A program made the position numbers and the translations under genes. 64,000 nt of DNA, taken from contig NZ_QGKS01000192.1 of assembly GCF_003172935.1 (NCBI RefSeq), positions 1 through 64,000 of the forward strand, given 5' to 3'. This DNA comes from Micromonospora sicca. Its GTDB lineage: Bacteria; Actinomycetota; Actinomycetes; Mycobacteriales; Micromonosporaceae. The notes beneath the pieces were generated by a model that saw nothing but the letters and a program-made list of their open reading frames with translations, ran no database searches and was not told where the DNA came from. The stretch's first letter is position 1. Every line of letters begins with the position of its first letter. Below are positions 43,262-50,524 of this stretch, one piece after another.

Positions 43262-43398
43262 GGGCAGCAGTGTGGCCCCGGACACATCAACCCGTCAACT
43301 GGTTGGACCAGACCCGACTCCGGCCACCCTCCGCCGCCCACGCCGGCACGGCTCGTATCCTGTTCGCCGGAAGGGCCGCACGAGGGAAGGGAGTCGGT

Positions 43399-45291
43399 GT
43401 GAGCGACCGGGTCGAGACGTTGGAGTTCCAGGCCGAGGCCCGTCAGCTGCTCCAGCTGATGGTCCACTCGATCTACTCGAACAAGGACGTCTTCCTGCGC
43501 GAACTCATCTCGAACGCGTCGGACGCGCTGGACAAGCTCCGGCTGGAGTCGATGGTCGACAAGGATCTCGCCGTCGACACCGCCGACCTGCACATCGAGA
43601 TCGAGGTCGACAAGGACGCCCGTACGCTCACCGTGCGGGACAACGGCATCGGCATGTCCCGCGACGAGGTGGTCGGGCTGATCGGCACGATCGCCAAGTC
43701 CGGCACGGCAGAGCTGCTGCGCAAGCTGCGCGAGTCGAAGGACGCCGGCGCCTCGCAGGAACTGATCGGCCAGTTCGGGGTGGGCTTCTACGCCACCTTC
43801 ATGGTCGCCGACAAGGTCACCCTGCTGACCCGACGGGCCGGGCAGAGCGGCGGCACCCGGTGGGAATCCACCGGCGAGGGCACCTACTCGGTCGAGGCGG
43901 TCGACGAGGCCCCGCAGGGCACCTCCGTCACCCTGCACCTCAAGCCGGTCGACACCGAGGACAACCTGCACGACTACACCGCCGAGTGGACGATCCGGGA
44001 GATCGTCAAGCGGTACTCCGACTTCATCGCCTGGCCGATCCGGATGACCGTCGAGCGCCCCGGCGAGGACGGCGCGACCAGCCACGAGACGCAGACCCTC
44101 AACTCGATGAAAGCCCTGTGGGCCCGGTCCCGCGACGAGGTCGACGAGGCCGAGTACCAGGAGTTCTACAAGCACGTCAGCCACGACTGGGCCGACCCGC
44201 TCGAGACCATCCACATGCGCGGCGAGGGCACCTTCGAGTACGAGGCGCTGCTCTTCCTGCCGTCGCACGCGCCACTGGACCTGTTCTCCCCGCAGGGCCG
44301 CCGCGGCGTGCAGCTCTACGTCAAGCGCGTGTTCATCATGGACGAGTGCGACGCGCTCATGCCCAACTACCTGCGCTTCGTCAAGGGCGTCGTGGACGCC
44401 CACGACCTGTCGCTGAACATCTCCCGGGAGATCCTCCAGCAGGACCGGCAGATCCGCGCCGTGCGCCGGCGCCTGGTCAAGAAGGTCCTCGCCACCCTCA
44501 AGGAGATGTCGGCCGAGTCCTACCGCACCTTCTGGGCGGAGTTCGGCGCGGTGGTCAAGGAAGGGTTGCTCGAGGACCCGGACAACACCGAGGCGCTGCT
44601 GGACCTGGTGCGGGTCGCCTCCACCCACGACCCGGCCGAGCTGACCACGCTGCGCGACTACGTCGCGCGGATGAAGGACGGCCAGTCGGAGATCTACCTC
44701 GCCACCGGCGAGTCCCGCAGCACCATCGAGAACTCGCCGCACCTGGAGGCGTTCCGCGCCAAGGGCTACGAGGTGCTGATCCTCACCGACCCCGTCGACG
44801 AGGTCTGGGTCGAGCGGGTCGGCCAGTACGACGGGAAGACCCTGCGCTCGGTGGCCAAGGGCCAGGTCGACCTGGAGACCGACGAGGAGAAGGCGCAGGC
44901 CGAGGCGGAGCGGAAGGACTACGCCGAGCTGCTGACCTGGCTGAGCGGCGCGCTCGCCGACAGCGTCAAGGAGGTCCGGCTCTCCTCCCGGCTGACCACC
45001 TCGCCGGCCTGCGTGGTGGGCGACGCGCACGACATGACCCCGACTCTGGAGAAGATGTACCGGGCGATGGGGCAGGAGGTGCCACGGGTCAAGCGGATCC
45101 TCGAGCTCAACCCGGGTCACCCGCTCGTCACCGGGCTGCGCAAGGCCCACGAGCAGGGCGCCGACACCGAGGCCCTGACCGAGACCGCCGAGCTGCTGTA
45201 CGGCATGGCGCTGCTCGCCGAGGGTGGGGAGCTGGCCGACCCGTCGCGGTTCACCCGGATCCTCGCCGATCGGCTCGCCCGCACGTTGTAG
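43399..45291 (+). CDS. htpG: Molecular chaperone HtpG (Hsp90)
   Basis: A 630-residue cytosolic Hsp90. GHKL ATPase motifs are all present: 'ELISNASDALDKLR', 'DNGIGMSRDEV', 'LIGQFGVGFYATF' and 'GTSVTLHL'. The middle domain contains 'DLSLNISREILQQ', with the catalytic Arg loop, and the C-terminal dimerisation domain ends in 'LLYGMALLAEGGELADPSRF'. The GTG at 43399 follows GGAAGGGAG by about 5 bases and starts the usual 'SDRVETLEFQAE' N-terminus. Length matches the family. Confidence 0.98.
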   Translation: MSDRVETLEFQAEARQLLQLMVHSIYSNKDVFLRELISNASDALDKLRLESMVDKDLAVDTADLHIEIEVDKDARTLTVRDNGIGMSRDEVVGLIGTIAKSGTAELLRKLRESKDAGASQELIGQFGVGFYATFMVADKVTLLTRRAGQSGGTRWESTGEGTYSVEAVDEAPQGTSVTLHLKPVDTEDNLHDYTAEWTIREIVKRYSDFIAWPIRMTVERPGEDGATSHETQTLNSMKALWARSRDEVDEAEYQEFYKHVSHDWADPLETIHMRGEGTFEYEALLFLPSHAPLDLFSPQGRRGVQLYVKRVFIMDECDALMPNYLRFVKGVVDAHDLSLNISREILQQDRQIRAVRRRLVKKVLATLKEMSAESYRTFWAEFGAVVKEGLLEDPDNTEALLDLVRVASTHDPAELTTLRDYVARMKDGQSEIYLATGESRSTIENSPHLEAFRAKGYEVLILTDPVDEVWVERVGQYDGKTLRSVAKGQVDLETDEEKAQAEAERKDYAELLTWLSGALADSVKEVRLSSRLTTSPACVVGDAHDMTPTLEKMYRAMGQEVPRVKRILELNPGHPLVTGLRKAHEQGADTEALTETAELLYGMALLAEGGELADPSRFTRILADRLARTL

Positions 45292-45298
45292 GGCGCTG

Positions 45299-45340
45299 CC
45301 GTCCGTCGGCCGCGGCGCCCGCGCTGCGGCCGACTGACGG
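45299..45340 (+). terminator. Terminator after htpG
   Basis: A 15-bp stem with one mismatch (45299-45313 with 45326-45340) and a 12-base loop, 8 bases after the htpG stop. Confidence 0.75.
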
Positions 45341-45366
45341 GCGCTACCGGGGTGCGGGCCAGTGCT

Positions 45367-45676
45367 CTAACCCGGCCGGTTCTGCTGTTCGATGTGCTGA
45401 CGCAGGACGGTGAGGAGACGCCCTTGAGGCTGTTGACGAGTTTCGACAGGGCGGCCTTGGGTGGGAAGTTGACCAGCAGGTGCACGTGCTCGCCTTCGCC
45501 GGTGAACTCGACGAGCTCGGTCTCGAAGTCGGCGCACACCGCGCGCATGATCTCTTCGAGCCGGATCAGGTGCCCGGTCGGCGAACACCCTGTGCCGGCA
45601 TTTCGTCACGAAACCGAGTGGGTGTGGAGGGCGAGGACGCGGTGTCTGCCGGTGCGGACGCTGCCGATGTCTGTCA
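45367..45676 (-). pseudogene. tnpA: Decayed tnpA (IS200/IS605 HUH/Y1 transposase)
   Basis: The family protein can be followed across three frames: an N-terminal 'RTGRHRVLALHTHS' piece from the ATG at 45676, a 'GFVTKCRHRVFAD' piece after a 1-base shift, then 'MRAVCADFETELVEFTGEGEHVHLLVNFPPKAALSKLVNSLKGVSS', and finally 'VLRQHIEQQNRPG'. The HUH motif (HVHLLV) survives. About 40 residues before the C-terminal helix are deleted, and the catalytic Tyr of 'QYIEQQ' reads His. It cannot make active transposase. Confidence 0.85.
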
Positions 45677-45700
45677 TAGGCGGCTGCCAGACTGTCTGAT

Positions 45701-46936
45701 GTGCAGTTGCGGTACAACTACCGCGTCTACCCGACGCCCGTCCAGCAGGAAGCGCTGGCTCGGGCGTTCGGGTGCGCGCGGGTGGTGTTCAACGACGGGC
45801 TGCGCGCACGTCAGCAGGCCCACGAGGCGGGCGAGCCGTACGTCTGCGACGGGGACCTGTCGAAGCAGGTCATCACCCGGGCCAAGCTGACGCCCGAGCG
45901 GGCGTGGCTGGGCGAGGTGTCGTCGGTGGTGTTGCAGCAGGCCCTCGCGGACCTGAACGTGGCGTACGGCAACTTCTTCGCCTCGCTGTCCGGGAAGCGC
46001 AAGGGGCGCAAGGTCGCGCCGCCGCGGTTCCGGTCGCGTAAGGACAACCGGCAGGCCATCAGGTTCACCAGGAACGCCCGGTTCGCGGTGCTGGACAACG
46101 GCCGGTTGCGCCTGCCGAAGATCGGGGACGTGCCGGTGCGCTGGTCCCGGACCTTGCCGGCCGAGCCCAGCTCGGTGACGGTGATCAAGGATGCGGTGGG
46201 CCGGTACTTCGCCTCATTCGTCGTCCAGGCCAGCGATGAGCCGTTGCCGCCGGTCGCCTCCGAGGTGGGTATCGACCTGGGCCTCACCCACTTCGCCGTG
46301 CTCTCCGACGGCACGAAGGTCGCGGCCCCGAAGTTCCTGCGCCGCGCCGCCCGCAGGCTGCGCCGGTTGCAGCAGGACCTTTCCCGCAAGCAGCGGGGCA
46401 GCAACAACCGCGCCAAGGCCGTCGTGAAGGTGGCGCAGGCGCACGCCCGGGTGGCCGACACGCGGCGGGACTGGCAGCACAAACTCTCGACACGGATCAT
46501 CCGCGACAACCAAGCGGTGTACGTCGAGGACCTGTGCGTCGTCGGTCTCGGCCGGACCAGGCTGGCCAAGTCCGTGCACGACGCCGGCTGGACACAGTTC
46601 ACGGCGATGCTGGAGTACAAGGCCGCCCGGTACGGGCGCACCTTCACAAAGATCGACCGGTTCGTGCCCACGTCGCAAACCTGCTCTATGTGCGGCCGGA
46701 TCGACGGACCCAAACCGCTGAACCTCCGGTCATGGACCTGCCCTTGCGGGGCGGTTCACGACCGGGACGTCAACGCGGCCATCAACGTGCTCGCGGCGGG
46801 ACGCGCCGAGAGCCTAAACGCCTGTGGAGCGCAGGTAAGACCGGTATTCGTGCCGGCACCGCGCCGAGAAGCAGGAATCCGCTCGGACGCTGTGCGCTGT
46901 TCCACACGCACCGTCGAGGGAATCTCCGTCCTTTAG
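45701..46936 (+). CDS. tnpB: TnpB, RNA-guided nuclease of an IS605-type element (copy 2)
   Basis: A 411-residue TnpB, related to but clearly different from copy 1. RuvC residues D192 ('GIDLGLTHF'), E276 ('YVEDLCVVGL') and D356 ('HDRDVNAAIN') and the zinc ribbon (CSMCG ... CPCG) are intact. The start is GTG 45701 ('MQLRYNYRVYPTPVQQEALARAFGCARVVFN' pattern). The neighbouring tnpA is dead, so tnpB persists without its transposase, as is often seen when TnpB is maintained through its guided cleavage activity. Confidence 0.93.
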   Translation: MQLRYNYRVYPTPVQQEALARAFGCARVVFNDGLRARQQAHEAGEPYVCDGDLSKQVITRAKLTPERAWLGEVSSVVLQQALADLNVAYGNFFASLSGKRKGRKVAPPRFRSRKDNRQAIRFTRNARFAVLDNGRLRLPKIGDVPVRWSRTLPAEPSSVTVIKDAVGRYFASFVVQASDEPLPPVASEVGIDLGLTHFAVLSDGTKVAAPKFLRRAARRLRRLQQDLSRKQRGSNNRAKAVVKVAQAHARVADTRRDWQHKLSTRIIRDNQAVYVEDLCVVGLGRTRLAKSVHDAGWTQFTAMLEYKAARYGRTFTKIDRFVPTSQTCSMCGRIDGPKPLNLRSWTCPCGAVHDRDVNAAINVLAAGRAESLNACGAQVRPVFVPAPRREAGIRSDAVRCSTRTVEGISVL

Positions 46937-46953
46937 GGCGGAGAGAACGTCAA
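46810..46953 (+). ncRNA. Candidate omega-RNA/right end of tnpB copy 2
   Basis: The 3' part of tnpB plus the right end contains the hairpin CTCCGTCC-TTTA-GGGCGGAG (46924-46943), then GAGAACGTCAA. By analogy with copy 1 the element ends at GTCAA (46953), and the guide would be the host bases starting at 46954, in the 3' part of the next minus-strand gene. Boundaries inferred. Confidence 0.4.
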
Positions 46954-47144
46954 CCGCGTGCCAGTCGCGCCAGGTGCGCCCCCTCCTGGGTGGACGGCTC
47001 GGCCGGCCCGCTGCTCAGCAGCCGCCACCGCGACGTCCGCCCGTCGGGGCCGGTCAGCTCGCCGCCGGTGAGGGCCCGGTCGATGTCGCGCCGCACGCGC
47101 TCCTCCAGGTGCGGTTCGGCGGCGAAGAGGATGCGCAGGCGCAC
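46950..47144 (-). CDS. Small conserved-looking protein, start or frame unclear
   Basis: The annotated part from the GTG complementary to 47142-47144 codes 64 residues ('RLRILFAAEPHLEERVRRDIDRAL'). The same frame stays open upstream to about 47300 with protein-like content ('VTSVLCGHWEHEGPCPVAPHHTG'), but it contains no ATG or GTG there. An ATG at 47308 with 'MRQGFTHTAV' lies in another frame, so a frameshift or a non-standard start is likely. The 3' end touches the right end of the IS605-type element. Function unknown. Confidence 0.5.
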   Translation of the reverse strand: MRLRILFAAEPHLEERVRRDIDRALTGGELTGPDGRTSRWRLLSSGPAEPSTQEGAHLARLARG

Positions 47145-47379
47145 CTCGTCGCCGTGCCGTTCCGCCCCTGTGTGGTGCGGCGCGACCGGGCATGGCCCCT
47201 CGTGCTCCCAGTGACCACAGAGGACGCTCGTGACGGCGGCCCCGGGGGCGGCCGGGTCGTCGTCGGGGCCATCGCGAGGACCGCCGTGTGAGTGAAGCCC
47301 TGTCGCATGCCGCCATTGTGCGCCGGTCGACGGCGACGCGCGGCGGATCCCACCAGGGGACCCGCCGCGCGTCCGGTCG

Positions 47380-48078
47380 TCAGGACAGCTGGGGATAGAT
47401 CGCGGCCACCCCGCCGGACAGGCCAGCGAGGACGCGCCGGGAGGTCTCGTCGGCGACGATCTCGTACCGGTCGGCCTCGATCCCGTCGACGGCCAGCCGG
47501 GCGATCTCGGCCGGGTCCGACTTGGGAGCGGAGACGTTGGCCGTCATGTCGGTGTCCATGTAGCCGACGTGCAGGCCAGCGACGCGGACGCCCCGGTCGG
47601 CGAGCTGCACCCGCAGGCCGTTCGTCATCGACCACTCGGCCGACTTGGCGGCGCTGTACGCCCCCGTCTGCGGGAAGCTCACCCAGGACAGGGCGGAGAG
47701 GATGTTCAGGATGGTCCCGCCGCCGTTGGCGGCGATGCGCGGCGCGAATGCCCGCACCATCGACAGCGTGCCGAGGAAGTGGGTCTCCAGCTCCAGCCGG
47801 ATGGTGGCCAGGTCGGCGTCGAGCAGGTCGGCCCCGGTGCTGATGCCGGCGTTGTTGACCAGCAGCGTGACGTCGCCGGCCAGCGCGGCGGCCGCGGCCA
47901 CCGAGTCCGGGTCGGTGATGTCCAGCCGGACCGGGGTGACGCCCGGCAGGTCGACGCTGTCCGGGTTGCGGGCCCCGGCGTAGACGGTGGCGCCGCGGGC
48001 CGCCAGTTCGGCGGCGAGGTGGCGGCCGAAGCCGCGGTTGGCCCCGGTGACGAGGGCGCTGCGTCCAGCGATCTTCAT
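47380..48078 (-). CDS. SDR-family oxidoreductase
   Basis: A 232-residue classical short-chain dehydrogenase. The cofactor motif is 'TGANRGFG' (11-18), NNAG is in 'LLVNNAGIS', and the catalytic residues are S128, Y141 and K145 ('YSAAK'). Asp/Arg preference around 'GARNPD' suggests NADP(H). It lies 46 bp downstream of an HxlR regulator on the same strand, so the two are probably one operon responding to an electrophile or quinone. The substrate is unknown. Confidence 0.93.
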   Translation of the reverse strand: MKIAGRSALVTGANRGFGRHLAAELAARGATVYAGARNPDSVDLPGVTPVRLDITDPDSVAAAAALAGDVTLLVNNAGISTGADLLDADLATIRLELETHFLGTLSMVRAFAPRIAANGGGTILNILSALSWVSFPQTGAYSAAKSAEWSMTNGLRVQLADRGVRVAGLHVGYMDTDMTANVSAPKSDPAEIARLAVDGIEADRYEIVADETSRRVLAGLSGGVAAIYPQLS

Positions 48079-48124
48079 GTGCTGCTCCTGATTGTCGAGG
48101 GTTGGATGGCGACCGGTTGACCGG

Positions 48125-48601
48125 TCAGGCCCGTCGCAGTCCCGGGCCCGGGCGGACGTCGATCTCGTCGGGCGGCACGTCGTGCCCGGCCTCGCAGCGC
48201 AGCCGGGCGTGGACGGCGGCGCCGCAGTCGTGGTGTTCGACGCGGACCGAGGGGCCGGCCTCGTCGGCGGCCCAGGCGTCCCCCCACTGCCGCAGCGCGG
48301 TGAGCACCGGCAGCAGCTCCTGCCCCTTGGGGGTCAGCAGGTACTCGTCCCGGGTGCGCTGTCCGGGCTCGCGGTAGGGGCGCCGTTCGAGCAGGCCGTC
48401 GGCGACGAGCTGCTTCAGCCGCGCGGCGGCGACCGGCTCGCTGACGCCGACCCGCCGGGCGAAGTCGTCGAAGCGGCGGGTGCCGAACGACGCCTCCCGC
48501 AGCAGCAGGAGCGTGGACCGGTTCCCCACCACCTCGAGCGCGCGGGCGATCGAGCAGTTGCTGGTCAACCAGGCGTCGCGCTGCTTGAGGAAGTCCGTCA
48601 T
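48125..48601 (-). CDS. HxlR-family winged-helix regulator
   Basis: A 158-residue HxlR regulator with the winged helix at ~15-110 ('CSIARALEVVGNRSTLLLLREASFGTRRFDDF' pattern, 'LKQLVADGLLERRPY', 'YLLTPKGQELLPVL'). Cys16 matches the position of the conserved redox-active cysteine of HypR/YodB-type members. The C-terminal extension holds two more cysteines ('HHDCGAAVHARLRCEAG'), which might bind metal. The ATG complementary to 48599-48601 is chosen because it begins the family N-terminus. Likely controls itself and the SDR gene. Confidence 0.9.
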   Translation of the reverse strand: MTDFLKQRDAWLTSNCSIARALEVVGNRSTLLLLREASFGTRRFDDFARRVGVSEPVAAARLKQLVADGLLERRPYREPGQRTRDEYLLTPKGQELLPVLTALRQWGDAWAADEAGPSVRVEHHDCGAAVHARLRCEAGHDVPPDEIDVRPGPGLRRA

Positions 48602-48705
48602 GCGGACGACGGTACGCCGCTGACTTAGGAAAACCAAAGCCAGCTGGATCACGCCGATGGCCGGCGCCATCGGGAATACGGCGACGAGCCGGGTGTGCCC
48701 GGCCG

Positions 48706-50274
48706 TCACACCTGACCGGCGTAGAAGCCGTAACGGGCAAGCGGCTCGACCATGTTCTGCTCTTCGTACGACAGGTGCGACAGCAGGGTGTCGGTGAGGA
48801 CGTCCACCGCCTTCTGGAGCTCGGTGAAGTCGCCCGGGTTGCGGATCAGGTCCACCAGGGCCCGGTCCACGCCCTCCACCACGTCGTGGATCACCACATG
48901 CTCCGCCGCCAGGCGGTCGAGCACGGGGCCCAGCCCCGGGTCCGAACGGCGCAGGTGCGGGAAGATCGAGTTGTCCTCCAGCCCGTGGTGCTGGGTCACC
49001 GCCGTGCAGTACGCGGCGCAGTACGCCCCCAGCGTCCAGTTGTTCTGCCGCATGGTCATCTCGTTGAGCACGGCCCGTGCCGCACCGGCGGAGACCACCC
49101 CGCGCCGGACCTGCTCGAGCAGGTCACGCACCTGCCCGAGCTCCTGGCGCAGGTGGTCGTGCACGTCGACCAGGTGTGCGCCGACGGCCTGGGCGTGCGG
49201 GGTGTAGACGTGCCCGGCCGGCGGCAGCGGGGCGGCCGGGCGGGTGGACTCGTCCCACAGTTGATGGTCGGTCAGCCGTACCCCCGGATCCGGGGTGGCG
49301 GTGACGGCGAGCGTGGTGGAGCCGCCGGCCTGGACCGCCTCGCGCTGCTCCTCGACGGCCTCGGCGCGGCTGCCGGGCTCGGCGCGCTCGGCGGCGACCA
49401 GCTCGCGTACGGCGGGCGCCACCTCCTGCGCGAACAGCTGGATGGCGGTGGGGTCGTCGGCGGCGAGGACGAACCCGGACGTGCCGTGGTCGAGGGCGAG
49501 GCCGGCCAGCTCCTCCACCCACTGCTCCGGCGGCCCGACGAGGAAGCCGGAGCGGGACGGGGTGAACCGCCCGGAGACGTTGAGCAGCCGCCGTACCGAC
49601 CGGGGATCCCGCCCCGCCGCCTCGGCGCCGTCGTCGACCAGCGCGTTGAGCTCGGCCAGCTCGGCCGGCCCCTTGGGCAGGTACGCCAGCGACGGCAGCC
49701 AGCCGTCCGCCGCCCGGCCGACCAGCCGCAGCATCCGCGGCTTGTACGCGCCGACCCAGATCCCCACCTCGTGCGCCGGCGCGGGCCCGCGTTTCGCGCC
49801 GACCACCCGGTAGTGCTCCCCGTCGACCCGGACCATGCCCCGCCGGTCGGTGGCCCAGACCTCCCGGATGACCCGGATCGCCTCGTCCAGCGCGTCCACC
49901 GCCTGGCGCGGCGTGCGGCGACGTCCCCCGGCGGCCTCGATCGCCTCCCAGAAGGCGCCCGCGCCGAGGCCCAGCTCGACCCGGCCGCCGGTGAGCAGGT
50001 CCAGACTGGCCACGCTGCGGGCCAGCACCACCGGCTGGCGCAGCGGCAGGTTCAGCACGTTGCCGGCAAGGCGGATCCGGCTGGTCGCCGCCGCCAGGTA
50101 CGACATCAGCGTCCAGGTGTCGAGGAGATTCGGCTGGTACGGGTGGTCCTGGAAGGTGGCGAGGTCCAGGCCGACCTGCTCACAGAGCTTGGCGAGGGCG
50201 ACCACCCGCGCCGGGTCGTCGGCGGCGGGCGTGAGGAAGCCGCCGAAGATCAGCTCGTGCCCGTAGTCGGTCAT
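48706..50274 (-). CDS. Luciferase-like (LLM) flavin oxidoreductase fused to a hemerythrin domain
   Basis: A 522-residue fusion. Residues ~5-330 form a luciferase-like TIM barrel of the F420/FMN type ('GGFLTPAADDPARVVALAKLCEQVGLDLATFQDHPY', 'GGRVELGLGAGAFW', 'VGIWVGAYKPRML'). Residues ~354-522 form a hemerythrin-type four-helix bundle with candidate iron ligands in 'HLVDVHDHL', 'QHHGLEDNSIFPHL', 'AEHVVIHDVV' and 'HLSYEEQNMVEPL'. A short linker joins them. The fusion puts an O2/NO-responsive di-iron site next to a flavin site. The ATG complementary to 50272-50274 begins 'MTDYGHEL'. Monocistronic. Confidence 0.92.
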   Translation of the reverse strand: MTDYGHELIFGGFLTPAADDPARVVALAKLCEQVGLDLATFQDHPYQPNLLDTWTLMSYLAAATSRIRLAGNVLNLPLRQPVVLARSVASLDLLTGGRVELGLGAGAFWEAIEAAGGRRRTPRQAVDALDEAIRVIREVWATDRRGMVRVDGEHYRVVGAKRGPAPAHEVGIWVGAYKPRMLRLVGRAADGWLPSLAYLPKGPAELAELNALVDDGAEAAGRDPRSVRRLLNVSGRFTPSRSGFLVGPPEQWVEELAGLALDHGTSGFVLAADDPTAIQLFAQEVAPAVRELVAAERAEPGSRAEAVEEQREAVQAGGSTTLAVTATPDPGVRLTDHQLWDESTRPAAPLPPAGHVYTPHAQAVGAHLVDVHDHLRQELGQVRDLLEQVRRGVVSAGAARAVLNEMTMRQNNWTLGAYCAAYCTAVTQHHGLEDNSIFPHLRRSDPGLGPVLDRLAAEHVVIHDVVEGVDRALVDLIRNPGDFTELQKAVDVLTDTLLSHLSYEEQNMVEPLARYGFYAGQV

Positions 50275-50352
50275 GTCCGCTCCGCCACCTCGCCCCGATC
50301 CGCGCCGCCGGTGGGTCGTCGGCTGCGTCGTGCCGGCGGACCCCGCCACCGT

Positions 50353-50406
50353 AGCCCTGGCCGGCAGCCGGTGCTCACGAGCCCTGGCCGGCAGCCGGTG
50401 CTCACG
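50353..50406. repeat. Perfect 27-bp tandem duplication
   Basis: The unit 50353-50379 is repeated exactly at 50380-50406 in the 250-bp gap between the LLM-hemerythrin gene and the second GH3 gene. It is a local duplication in the shared promoter region. Confidence 0.95.
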
Positions 50407-50524
50407 GGACCGGAGGAATCGGCAGGATTGTTCACAGCTCGGGTCGTTCAGCGGTGTCCGTCGATGTCCGGGTGGCATATGGTGCCGGACAACGGCATGA
50501 CCGTTCCTCCGGGAGGAGTGACCT

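Larger units (their letters stand above)
45367..46953. mobile_element. IS605-type element with decayed tnpA and intact tnpB (copy 2)
   Basis: Divergent tnpA (minus, decayed) and tnpB (plus) are separated by 24 bp, the IS605 arrangement. The right end is placed after GTCAA at 46953; the left end lies near the tnpA 3' end (about 45340-45366) but I see no sharp boundary. No inverted repeats are expected in this family. Confidence 0.75.

Noticed and set aside
45292..45700. An intact tnpA read as one gene
   Set aside because: The family sequence is spread over three frames with a missing segment and a lost catalytic Tyr, so it is listed as a pseudogene.
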